The position numbers and the translations under genes were made by a program. From Pseudomonas sp. J452 (GTDB lineage Bacteria > Pseudomonadota > Gammaproteobacteria > Pseudomonadales > Pseudomonadaceae): DNA of 64,000 nt. The DNA lies in contig NZ_CP088294.1 of NCBI RefSeq assembly GCF_024666525.1, positions 3,596,001 to 3,660,000 on the forward strand, read 5' to 3'. Under the pieces are notes generated by a model. It searched no databases. It saw only the letters and a program-made list of their open reading frames with translations, and was not told where the DNA came from. This document shows positions 57,147-64,000 of this stretch, piece by piece. Position 1 is the stretch's first letter, and each line of letters begins with the position of its first letter.

Positions 57147-59336
57147 ATGGAACAGCAGTCGAAACACCTGGCCCGCGCGCCGTTCGCCAAAGCACGTCTG
57201 CCACTGGCCATGGCCTGTGCGCTGAGCGCCGTTTGCTTTGCCGCGCACGCCGAAGAGCAAGTGCTGGAGCTGGGTGCGACCAACATCAGCGGTGAGCTGG
57301 ACAGCCCGGTTGGCGAAGACCAGGGCTACGTGGCGAAGAACAGCCGCAGCGCCACCAAGATCAACACTCCCCTGAGTGAAACTCCGCGTTCGGTGTCGGT
57401 GGTGACCCAGGCGCAGATGGACGATCGCAATGTGCAGACCATCAGCCAGGCCCTGCAGTACTCCGCAGGCGTACAAGCCGGCTTCTATGGTGAAGACAAC
57501 AAGCAGGACTGGTTCATCATCCGTGGCTTCAAACAGGCCAACAACGGCCTGTTCATGGATGGTTCGCGCATCTACTCCAGCGCCTTCTACAGCTGGCAGA
57601 TCGACCCCTACATGCTCGAGCGCATCGAAGTGCTCAAGGGCGCCTCATCCGTGCTCTACGGCCAGACCCCGCCCGGCGGCCTGATCAACCTGCAGAGCAA
57701 GCGCCCGACCGCCGAAGGTAAGAACGAAGTCGGCGTGCAGTACGGCAGCTTCGAGCGCAAGCAGATCAACGCCGACGTCGGCGGCAAGCTGGATGAAGAG
57801 GGCAACCTGCTGTACCGCGTGGTCGCCCTGAGCCGCGACACCGGCACCCAGGTCGATGACGTGGACGCCGCGCGCATCCTGCTGGCGCCGTCGATGACCA
57901 TCAACTTCAACGACGACACCTCGCTGACCCTGCTGGCCAGCATGCAGAAGGATCGCTCCGATCCGCAGCTGCAGTTCCTGCCATCCAGCGGCACCATCAG
58001 CCACAACCCGAATGGCGATATCGACACCGATACTGCCGTTGGCAATCCCCAGTACGAGACGTTCGAACGCGACCAGTACACCCTGGGCTATGAGCTCAAC
58101 CATCGCCTCAGCGACAACTGGGACTTCCAGCAGAACCTGCGCTACGGTCACATGGACCTGGAACTGCGCCAGCTGTTCTTCTACGGCAACCTCAGCGACC
58201 GTGTGATCAACCGTGGTCTGACCTATAACGACGGCAAGGCCGACAACCTGTCGGTAGACAACCGTCTGCTCGGCAACTGGTTCGGTGATCGCTGGGAAAA
58301 CACCTTGCTGCTTGGTTTCGACTACCAGCAGCTGAAGATCAATGATCGCAGCCCCAACGGCTATCCGAACTTTGGCGTGATCCCGCCGCTGGACATTTTC
58401 AATCCCGGCAACAACACGCCGATCTTTGGTGTCCCGGTCGGTAATGACGCGCCTATCGGTGACTTCGCCCTGGAAGACAAGGACACCCGCGCCGACCAGA
58501 TGGGCTACTACGTCCAGGAACAGTTCAAATACGACAATTGGGTGTTCCTGCTTGGCGGCCGTTTCGACAAGTCCCGTACTGACTTCGATAACCAGACCAC
58601 TGGTGCCGGCCACAATGTGCGTGACGAGGACTTCACCTGGAGCGGTGGTGTCGCCTACGTCTTCGACAATGGCGTGACTCCATATGCCAGCTACTCGGAA
58701 TTCTTCCTGCCGGTAACCGACCTGAATACCACGGTCACGCCGAACAAACCCTTCGAGCCAGAGACCGGCAATCAGAAGGAAATTGGTATCAAGTACCAGC
58801 CAGTGGGTCTGGACGCGATGTTCACTGCGGCTGTATTCGAGCTGACACAAGAGAACGTCAAAAAATACAACGCCGGTACTTATGTGCAGCTCGGCGAGGT
58901 TCGCAGTCGCGGTATCGAACTGGAGGCGCAGGCCAATGTCACCGAGAACGTCAGCCTGATCGCCAGCTATACCAAGCTCGACCCGGAAATCACCAAGACT
59001 ACAAACCCGGCAGAGAAAGGCCAGGCCCCGGCCAACATCGCCGACGAAATGGCTTCGCTGTGGGCCAACTACAAGGTCCTTGGCGGCCCGCTCGATGGTC
59101 TGGCTTTCGGTGGTGGCGTGCGCCACACCAGCTCCAGCTACGGTGACAACACCGAGACCCTGGAAGTGCCGTCCTTCACCCTGCTCGATGCCATGGTCAG
59201 CTACCAGATCCAGGACGTGCGCCTGCAGCTCAACGCCAACAACCTGACCGACAAAGAGTACGTCGCGGCCTGTGACTACTACTGCTGGTACGGCAACCGT
59301 CGCAACATCATCGCCAGTGCTACCTATGAGTTCTAA
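57147..59336 (+). CDS. TonB-dependent ferric-hydroxamate siderophore receptor (FhuA-like)
   Basis: A 729-aa outer-membrane receptor. ATG 57147 follows GGGGAG; an upstream TTG is less likely. A signal peptide (PLAMACALSAVCFAAHAEE) is followed by a plug domain (TPLSETPRSVSVVTQAQMDD ... FIIRGFKQANNGLFMDG ... IEVLKGASSVLYGQTPPGG), then a 22-strand barrel ending YEF. The terminal CDYYCWYGNRRNI is characteristic of FhuA/FoxA-type hydroxamate receptors. There is no N-terminal signalling (STN) domain, so it is not a transducer for the ECF sigma factor. It is the expected importer of the siderophore made by the neighbouring NRPSs. Confidence 0.93.
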   Translation: MEQQSKHLARAPFAKARLPLAMACALSAVCFAAHAEEQVLELGATNISGELDSPVGEDQGYVAKNSRSATKINTPLSETPRSVSVVTQAQMDDRNVQTISQALQYSAGVQAGFYGEDNKQDWFIIRGFKQANNGLFMDGSRIYSSAFYSWQIDPYMLERIEVLKGASSVLYGQTPPGGLINLQSKRPTAEGKNEVGVQYGSFERKQINADVGGKLDEEGNLLYRVVALSRDTGTQVDDVDAARILLAPSMTINFNDDTSLTLLASMQKDRSDPQLQFLPSSGTISHNPNGDIDTDTAVGNPQYETFERDQYTLGYELNHRLSDNWDFQQNLRYGHMDLELRQLFFYGNLSDRVINRGLTYNDGKADNLSVDNRLLGNWFGDRWENTLLLGFDYQQLKINDRSPNGYPNFGVIPPLDIFNPGNNTPIFGVPVGNDAPIGDFALEDKDTRADQMGYYVQEQFKYDNWVFLLGGRFDKSRTDFDNQTTGAGHNVRDEDFTWSGGVAYVFDNGVTPYASYSEFFLPVTDLNTTVTPNKPFEPETGNQKEIGIKYQPVGLDAMFTAAVFELTQENVKKYNAGTYVQLGEVRSRGIELEAQANVTENVSLIASYTKLDPEITKTTNPAEKGQAPANIADEMASLWANYKVLGGPLDGLAFGGGVRHTSSSYGDNTETLEVPSFTLLDAMVSYQIQDVRLQLNANNLTDKEYVAACDYYCWYGNRRNIIASATYEF

Positions 59337-60324
59337 CCAGCTGAGCCGGCTGCCGCTGCCTGATGGCCGGCAGCTCAGCGCCCGTGACGATGGCGACAGC
59401 CTGGCGCTGCACCTAGACGAGCGTGCGCTGCTGCGTGCGCGGCGTCAGGGCGAGTTGCTGGTTCCCTTGGAACTGGCCGTCGAGGCACAGGCCGAGACGC
59501 TGTGGCTGCTGGCCTACTGGTGCTTCGCCAATGAGCCGCAGCGCCAGAGCCTGGCGCTGCGGCTGGAGCAGGTCGATCCGGCGCTGCTGAACAGCGGCCT
59601 GCTGGTCGCCGCGGGTGACCAGCTGCGCATCGAACGCGCGCTGTTCTGGCAACTGCCGGGGCCGTTCCTGCGTAACGCCAGCCATGCCGGTTACCCGCAG
59701 CAGATGGTTATGCACGCCAGCGGGCGGCGTCATCCGCGCCGTGGGCCCAAGCCGGTGGGCGAAGTCTATCGGCGCTTCGATGCCAACCTGGGTGCGTGGA
59801 TTTCCCTGCGCACCCTGGCTATCGACAGCGACCTGGAGCGCTTCAATCGCTGGCAGAACAGCGCCCGGGTGGCAGCGTTCTGGCAGGAGGAGGGTGATTT
59901 GGACAAGCACCGTCGCTACCTGCAGGAACTGCTCGACGACCCGCGCGTGCTGCCCCTGATCGGCTGCTTCGACGATCAGCCGTTCGCCTATTACGAAGCC
60001 TACTGGGCCAAGGAAGACCGCATCGCGCCGTTCTACGCCGTGGACGACTACGACCGTGGCATCCACATGCTGGTCGGCGAGGAGAGCCATCGCGGCCCGC
60101 ACAAGGTGGCCAGCTGGCTGAATGCGCTGACTCATTACCTGTTGCTCGATGACCCGCGCACCCAGCGCATTGTCGCCGAGCCACGGGCCGACAACGCCAA
60201 AATGATCGGCCACATGCAGGCCCAGGGTTACCACAAGGCCAAGGAGTTCGATTTCCCCCACAAGCGCGCGGCACTGATGATCCAGTCCCGCGAAGTGTTC
60301 TTCGAACGCTGCAGTCGGGCGTAG
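59326..60324 (+). CDS. IucB/AlcB-type siderophore N-acyltransferase
   Basis: A 332-aa GNAT protein of the siderophore acyltransferase family (IucB, RhbD, VbsA, PvdYII), which transfers acetyl or another acyl group to a hydroxylamine. Start ATG 59326 lies inside the last codons of the receptor gene (11-bp overlap). Family hallmarks are GEVYRRFDANLGAWISLRTL (about 143-162), FDDQPFAYYEAYWAKEDRIAPFY, DRGIHMLVGEESHRGPH and IVAEPRADNAKMIGHMQAQGYH (acetyl-CoA region). It pairs with the adjacent ornithine monooxygenase to make the hydroxamate. Acetyl as donor is an inference. Confidence 0.88.
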   Translation: MSSNQLSRLPLPDGRQLSARDDGDSLALHLDERALLRARRQGELLVPLELAVEAQAETLWLLAYWCFANEPQRQSLALRLEQVDPALLNSGLLVAAGDQLRIERALFWQLPGPFLRNASHAGYPQQMVMHASGRRHPRRGPKPVGEVYRRFDANLGAWISLRTLAIDSDLERFNRWQNSARVAAFWQEEGDLDKHRRYLQELLDDPRVLPLIGCFDDQPFAYYEAYWAKEDRIAPFYAVDDYDRGIHMLVGEESHRGPHKVASWLNALTHYLLLDDPRTQRIVAEPRADNAKMIGHMQAQGYHKAKEFDFPHKRAALMIQSREVFFERCSRA

Positions 60325-60490
60325 CAAGGGCTGCTGTCTGGCCTGCAAGAGACTGTCGCTTGGTATGTATACACAAGATGAGTCGCGCTTAACGCGGCCG
60401 CTGACTGATGAGGTTGGGCAAGGCGAGTGCCGTTCCGCCATAGGACCCACTTGACCTTCACACGAGCCATTCGCGGGATCGGTGCCTGAC

Positions 60491-61789
60491 ATGAGCATAG
60501 AAACGTTGGAATACGATGTAATCGGCCTGGGCTTCGGCCCGGCCAACCTGGCCATTGCCGTGGCCCTCGACGAAGACCGCCGCACGCGCGAGCAGGGTGG
60601 TTTGCGTTATTGCTTCCTGGAGAAGAAACCGGCCTTCGAATGGCACGGTGGCATGCTCCTGGAAGACAGCCGCATGCAGATTTCCTTCCTCAAGGATCTG
60701 GCTACCCTGCGCAACCCGGCCAGCCGCTTCACCTTCGTCCACTACCTGCACCAGAAGGGGCGCCTGGCGTCCTTCATCAACGTCGGCACCTTCACGCCGT
60801 CGCGCCTGGAGTACAACGACTACCTGGGCTGGGCCGCCGCCCAGTTCAGCGACCGCGTGCACTATGGCGAGGAAGTCATCGGCGTCGAGCCGGTGCTCGA
60901 TGGCAGCGACGTGACCCGGGTCAAGGTGATCTCGCGCCTGGCCGACGGCCGCACCCGTGCGCGCATCACCCGTAACCTGGTGGTCAGCATCGGCGGTGAG
61001 CCGGTGGTGCCCGAGGCGTTCCGCCCGCTCAAGGGCGATGCGCGCGTCATGCATTCGTCCGGCTACCTGGAGCGTATCCACGCCTGCGGCGAACCCAAGC
61101 GCCTGGCAGTGCTGGGTTCTGGGCAGAGCGCGGCGGAGATCTTCAGCGACCTGTGCGGCCGCTACCCGCAGGCCGAAGTCTCGCTGGTGATGCGCAGCCA
61201 GGCCCTGCGTCCGGCGGACGACAGCCCGTTCGTCAACGAGATCTTCGATCCGGCCTATACCGACGTGGTCTACGGCCAGTCCTCGGAGGAGCGCGAGGCG
61301 TTTATCCAGGCCAACGCGCAGACCAACTACTCGGTGGTCAACCTGGACCTGATCGAGAGCATCTATCACCGCCTGTACCTGCAGAAGGTCACCGGCCATG
61401 CGCCGCACAGCCTGCTGACGCAGCGCAGCATCGAAGCGGTGGAGGCGGGTGCCGAGGGCATTCGCCTGACACTGAGCGGTCCGCAGGGTGTGGAAGAGCG
61501 TCTGTACGATGCTGTGGTGTTGGCCACCGGTTATCGCCGCGACGGCTACAAGCGCCTGCTCGGCGGATTGGCCGAGCACCTGGGCGAAGGCGTCGAGCGC
61601 GACTATCGCCTGTGCTGCCAGCCGCACATGAGCGCCGGCATCTACCTGCAGGGCTGCTGCGAGTCCAGTCATGGCCTCAGCGACACGCTGTTGTCGGTGC
61701 TGGCGATACGTTCGCAGGAAGTGGTCGACGCTTTGTTGGATAATCGCCGCCACCGACACACCCAAGGAGTCGCCAGCGCATGCGCCTGA
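60491..61789 (+). CDS. L-ornithine N5-monooxygenase (PvdA-like)
   Basis: A 432-aa FAD- and NADPH-dependent N-hydroxylase that makes N5-hydroxyornithine, the first step to hydroxamate siderophores. It has the FAD motif GLGFGPANLA near residue 11, the substrate/flavin segment MQISFLKDLATLRNPASRFTF, the NADPH motif VLGSGQSAAEIF, and the C-terminal ATGYRRDGYKRLLG. Similarity to PvdA favours ornithine over lysine. The start is uncertain: GTG 60482 has a closer GGGA ribosome site, while ATG 60491 gives the more usual N-terminus. The preceding 60325-60490 shows no clear Fur box. FhuF follows after 16 bp. Confidence 0.92.
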   Translation: MSIETLEYDVIGLGFGPANLAIAVALDEDRRTREQGGLRYCFLEKKPAFEWHGGMLLEDSRMQISFLKDLATLRNPASRFTFVHYLHQKGRLASFINVGTFTPSRLEYNDYLGWAAAQFSDRVHYGEEVIGVEPVLDGSDVTRVKVISRLADGRTRARITRNLVVSIGGEPVVPEAFRPLKGDARVMHSSGYLERIHACGEPKRLAVLGSGQSAAEIFSDLCGRYPQAEVSLVMRSQALRPADDSPFVNEIFDPAYTDVVYGQSSEEREAFIQANAQTNYSVVNLDLIESIYHRLYLQKVTGHAPHSLLTQRSIEAVEAGAEGIRLTLSGPQGVEERLYDAVVLATGYRRDGYKRLLGGLAEHLGEGVERDYRLCCQPHMSAGIYLQGCCESSHGLSDTLLSVLAIRSQEVVDALLDNRRHRHTQGVASACA

Positions 61790-61805
61790 CCCTGGCGGGG
61801 GGCCG

Positions 61806-62555
61806 ATGATTCCGGCCATTGCCCCGCTGTTCCAAGGGCCTTTCGCCCACTACCGCGATGTTCTCACCCTTGCGGATGACCCACGCCCGGCACTGTCCGG
61901 GCGTGAGTTTGTCAGCGCCGAACGTCTGCAAGAGCAGATGCTGCGCTTCGCCCCCGAGTACGCCGAAGGCGATCGCCGGGCGCTAATGTCGCTGTGGTCC
62001 AAGTACTACTTCCTGCGCCTGATTCCGCCGGTACTGGCTGCCGGGCTGATCCTCAACTGGCGCCTGCCGCTGGATTTCGACGAGATCCAGGTGGTGGTCG
62101 GCGCCGACGGCCTGCCCGAGGCGTTCAAGCTGCCGCACGCCGGCGAGCGCTGGAGCAGCGCGCCGGCCAATGGTTTCGAGCGCTTCTCCGGGCTGCTGGA
62201 CGACAACCTGCTGCCTTTCATCGACGCCCTGCGCAGCCATCGCAAGATCGCCGCACGGGTGCTGTGGAGCAACGCCGGCAACTACTTTGAGTGGTTCATG
62301 AGCACCCTCGGCGGCCTGCCGTTCCCCAAGCCGATGCTGGCCCAGGGCTTCGAGGTGCTGGAAAGCAAGCTGCGCCCCGACGGCAGCCGCAATCCGCTGT
62401 GCGAACCGGTGCTCTACGTGCCCCAGGGCGAGGGCTGCGCGCCCTGGCGGCAACGCAAGCTGTGCTGCATCCGCAACGAGCTGGGTATGGCGATGTGCGA
62501 CAACTGCCCGCTGCTGGAAGAGCCGCCGGCGGAAGGGGTAGCCGTGCTGGACTGA
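61806..62555 (+). CDS. FhuF-like siderophore-iron reductase
   Basis: A 249-aa protein of the ferric iron reductase FhuF family, predicted to release iron from hydroxamate siderophores in the cytoplasm. A GGGGGG ribosome site precedes ATG 61806. The C-terminal [2Fe-2S] cysteine motif is present (KLCCIRNELGMAMCDNCPLL), spaced CC-X9-C-X2-C, one residue shorter than the CC-X10-C-X2-C I recall for E. coli FhuF. FhuF_N-type features include SKYYFLRLIPPVLAAGLIL. It ends the plus-strand tailoring genes and is convergent with the permease gene. Confidence 0.87.
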   Translation: MIPAIAPLFQGPFAHYRDVLTLADDPRPALSGREFVSAERLQEQMLRFAPEYAEGDRRALMSLWSKYYFLRLIPPVLAAGLILNWRLPLDFDEIQVVVGADGLPEAFKLPHAGERWSSAPANGFERFSGLLDDNLLPFIDALRSHRKIAARVLWSNAGNYFEWFMSTLGGLPFPKPMLAQGFEVLESKLRPDGSRNPLCEPVLYVPQGEGCAPWRQRKLCCIRNELGMAMCDNCPLLEEPPAEGVAVLD

Positions 62556-62579
62556 TGCCATGGGCGAGCAGCATCTGTC

Positions 62580-62638
62580 GTAGCCCGGATGCAATCCGGG
62601 ACACAGGCGGCTCGGCTCCCGGATTGCATCCGGGCTAC
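62580..62638. repeat. REPIN, GTAGCCCGGATGCAATCCGGG family
   Basis: Inverted pair as at 8626-8684, between the convergent fhuF and permease genes. Confidence 0.9.
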
Positions 62639-62644
62639 AAATAT

Positions 62645-62698
62645 CGCTCGCTCCTACATGCATGGTTGGTTTGCGTAGGAGCGAGCTCTGCTCGCGAA
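62645..62698. repeat. REP pair, GTAGGAGCGAGC family
   Basis: GCTCGCTCCTAC and GTAGGAGCGAGCTCTGCTCG in opposite orientation. The second copy is the common Pseudomonas REP, related to the copies at 2681 and 251 (there GGAGCCAGC). Confidence 0.8.
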
Positions 62699-62705
62699 TA
62701 GCGGT

Positions 62706-64000
62706 TCAGCGCCGATACAGGCACAGCATGAAGTAGGCGCCGCCGAGCAGCGATGCCAGCAGCCCCGCCGGCAATTGCGCGGGGAACAGCAGGGTGCGCC
62801 CCAGCCAATCCGCCGCCACCATCACCAGCGCGCCGAGCAGCGCCGCACCGAGTAGTTGCGGCACGGCGCGGGCCAGGCCGAGCAGGCGCGCCAGGTGCGG
62901 CGCCAGCAGGCCGATAAAGCTCAGCGGCCCGACTATCAGGGTGGCGCCGGCGGTCAGCAGCGCTGCCAACAGCAACAGCACGAAGCGGCTGCGCCCTAGC
63001 GGCACGCCGAGGGCGCGCGGGGTGCCATCGCCCAGCGGCAGCAATTCCAGCCAGCGGCCGAAGGGCAGGGCAGCGACCAGCAGCACCAGGCTGCAGACCA
63101 GCACCCAGAGCGCCATCTGCGGACCGACGAAGTAGGTGGAGCCGGACATCCAGCCCAGCAGGTTCTGCCCGCGCGGATCGCCGCCGGCCAGCAGGATCAC
63201 CTGCAGGGCGTCGAACAGCGCGGTGATGCTGATGCCGATCAGCAGCACCCGTTCTGGGGCGAAGCCGGAGCGCCGCGACAGGCCAAGCAACAGCAGCAGG
63301 GTCAGTCCGGCGCCCAGGCCGCCCAATGCCAGCTGGGCCAGCGGCCCGGAGTAGGGCAGCAGGAACAACAGGGCGATCAGGCCCAGGGCGGCGCCGGCGC
63401 TGATGCCGAGCACCTCGGGGCTGGCCATCGGGTTGCCGGTCAGGCGCTGGATCATGCAGCCGGCCAGGGCCAGCATGCAGCCGGCGGCGGCCGCGGCCAT
63501 TACCCGCGGCCAGCGCCAGTCGAGCAGAGTTGCGTCGCCCAGACTCCACTGCCAGCCGTCCAGGCCGCGGCCCAGGCCGAGGGCGATCAGCAGCGCGCAG
63601 CCCAGCGCCACGCACAGCGGCAACAGACGCCTAAGCGGGAAGGGGTGACGAGTGAAGTGATGGCCGTCGCCACCGTGCGGCTGACCGCCGGCCAGGCGCA
63701 GGCGTGGCAGCAACCAGAGCAACAGCGGCGCACCGAACAGGGCGGTGGCGGCACCGGTGGGCACCAGCTCGGCCAGGGACCCGGCCAGGCGCTGAATGCC
63801 CAGGTCGGTGACGCTCAGCAGCAGGCCGCCGAGCAGCGGCGCCCAGCACAGGCGCTGGGCGAAGGTGCGCGCGCCGAGCAGACGCACCAGAGCCTGGGCG
63901 GCCAGGCCGATGAAACCGATCACGCCCACCGTGCTGACCACGCAGGCGGCCAGGTACACGGACAGAGTCAGGGTGACGAAGCGCAGCAAGCGCAGCGGCA
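62706..64000 (-). CDS. fhuB: FhuB-like ferric-hydroxamate ABC permease (5' part outside window)
   Basis: The frame stays open to the right edge. The visible 431 codons contain the end of one FecCD permease unit (LGARTFAQRLCWAPLLGGLLLSVTDLGIQR) and one complete second unit. The second unit has landmarks RVMAAAAAGCMLALAGCMIQRLTGNPMASPEVLGISAGAA and VGPLSFIGLLAPHLARLLG. Tandem duplication of the permease in one polypeptide is the FhuB architecture, so the full protein is expected at about 650 aa. It should import the ferric siderophore from the periplasm; FhuD/FhuC-like partners would be expected beyond the edge. A TTG at 63989 is not considered the start. Confidence 0.9.
   Translation of the reverse strand, partial: PLRLLRFVTLTLSVYLAACVVSTVGVIGFIGLAAQALVRLLGARTFAQRLCWAPLLGGLLLSVTDLGIQRLAGSLAELVPTGAATALFGAPLLLWLLPRLRLAGGQPHGGDGHHFTRHPFPLRRLLPLCVALGCALLIALGLGRGLDGWQWSLGDATLLDWRWPRVMAAAAAGCMLALAGCMIQRLTGNPMASPEVLGISAGAALGLIALLFLLPYSGPLAQLALGGLGAGLTLLLLLGLSRRSGFAPERVLLIGISITALFDALQVILLAGGDPRGQNLLGWMSGSTYFVGPQMALWVLVCSLVLLVAALPFGRWLELLPLGDGTPRALGVPLGRSRFVLLLLAALLTAGATLIVGPLSFIGLLAPHLARLLGLARAVPQLLGAALLGALVMVAADWLGRTLLFPAQLPAGLLASLLGGAYFMLCLYRR

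Noticed and set aside
62706..63989. Complete 427-aa permease starting at TTG 63989
   Set aside because: The frame stays open to the window edge and the N-terminal part is the end of a first FecCD unit, so it is a truncated FhuB-type double permease.

Overview
The window is high-GC Pseudomonas chromosome. The evidence is the gene content and order (liuR-liuABCD, muxABC-opmB, mexS/mexT-mexEF-oprN), the codon usage, and several families of Pseudomonas-type REP/REPIN repeats. A P. mendocina/alcaligenes-like background is possible, but the species cannot be fixed from this sequence. No RNA genes, CRISPR arrays, prophages or intact insertion sequences were seen.

Layout. 1-6.2 kb: leucine/isovalerate catabolism operon on the minus strand (liuR, liuA, liuB, liuC, and liuD running off the left edge) with LiuR-type palindromes upstream of liuR. 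6.2-8.6 kb: a LysR regulator divergent from an ACAD11-like acyl-CoA dehydrogenase. 8.7-14.5 kb: housekeeping and stress genes: a small protein coupled to a TerC-family membrane protein, a phosphate-binding/OmpA fusion, xthA, a GNAT protein and tpx, plus a perfectly phased 100-bp tandem REPIN array. 14.6-23.7 kb: MuxABC-OpmB efflux system (one adaptor, two RND pumps, one outer-membrane channel). 23.7-28.8 kb: a GST, a small periplasmic protein, a hipBA module with three phased palindromic operators, a solitary glycosyltransferase and two tiny membrane proteins. 28.9-37.3 kb: the complete mexEF-oprN efflux operon with its regulator mexT and the divergent oxidoreductase gene mexS. Two candidate MexT boxes lie at almost the same distance from mexE and mexS.

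37.4 kb to the right edge is the most interesting region: an iron-regulated siderophore locus. It holds a Fur-box-preceded ECF sigma factor, a PvdE-like ABC exporter, MbtH, a type II thioesterase, two large NRPSs, a FhuA-like TonB receptor, an IucB/AlcB-type acyltransferase, an ornithine N5-monooxygenase, a FhuF-like ferric reductase and a convergent FhuB-like permease. The NRPS order read from the sequence is C-A-T-E, C-A-T, C-A-T // C-A-T-E-TE. Three of the four A domains are nearly identical; their binding-pocket residues read by eye are DGECTGGVTK. The third A domain has a serine code (DVWHVSLIDK). With the tailoring genes, this predicts a linear tri-hydroxamate tetrapeptide X-X-Ser-X, where X is N5-acyl-N5-hydroxyornithine. 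That is the order of the amphibactin head group. The N-terminal condensation domain may attach a fatty acid. The product is an inference; the gene content is directly visible.

A second theme is the spread of short palindromic repeats into operons and even coding sequence: a REP read in frame inside liuD, a REPIN encoding part of the OpmB signal peptide, and CTCTCCC-type elements separating liuB/liuA, muxB/muxC and mexT/mexE.
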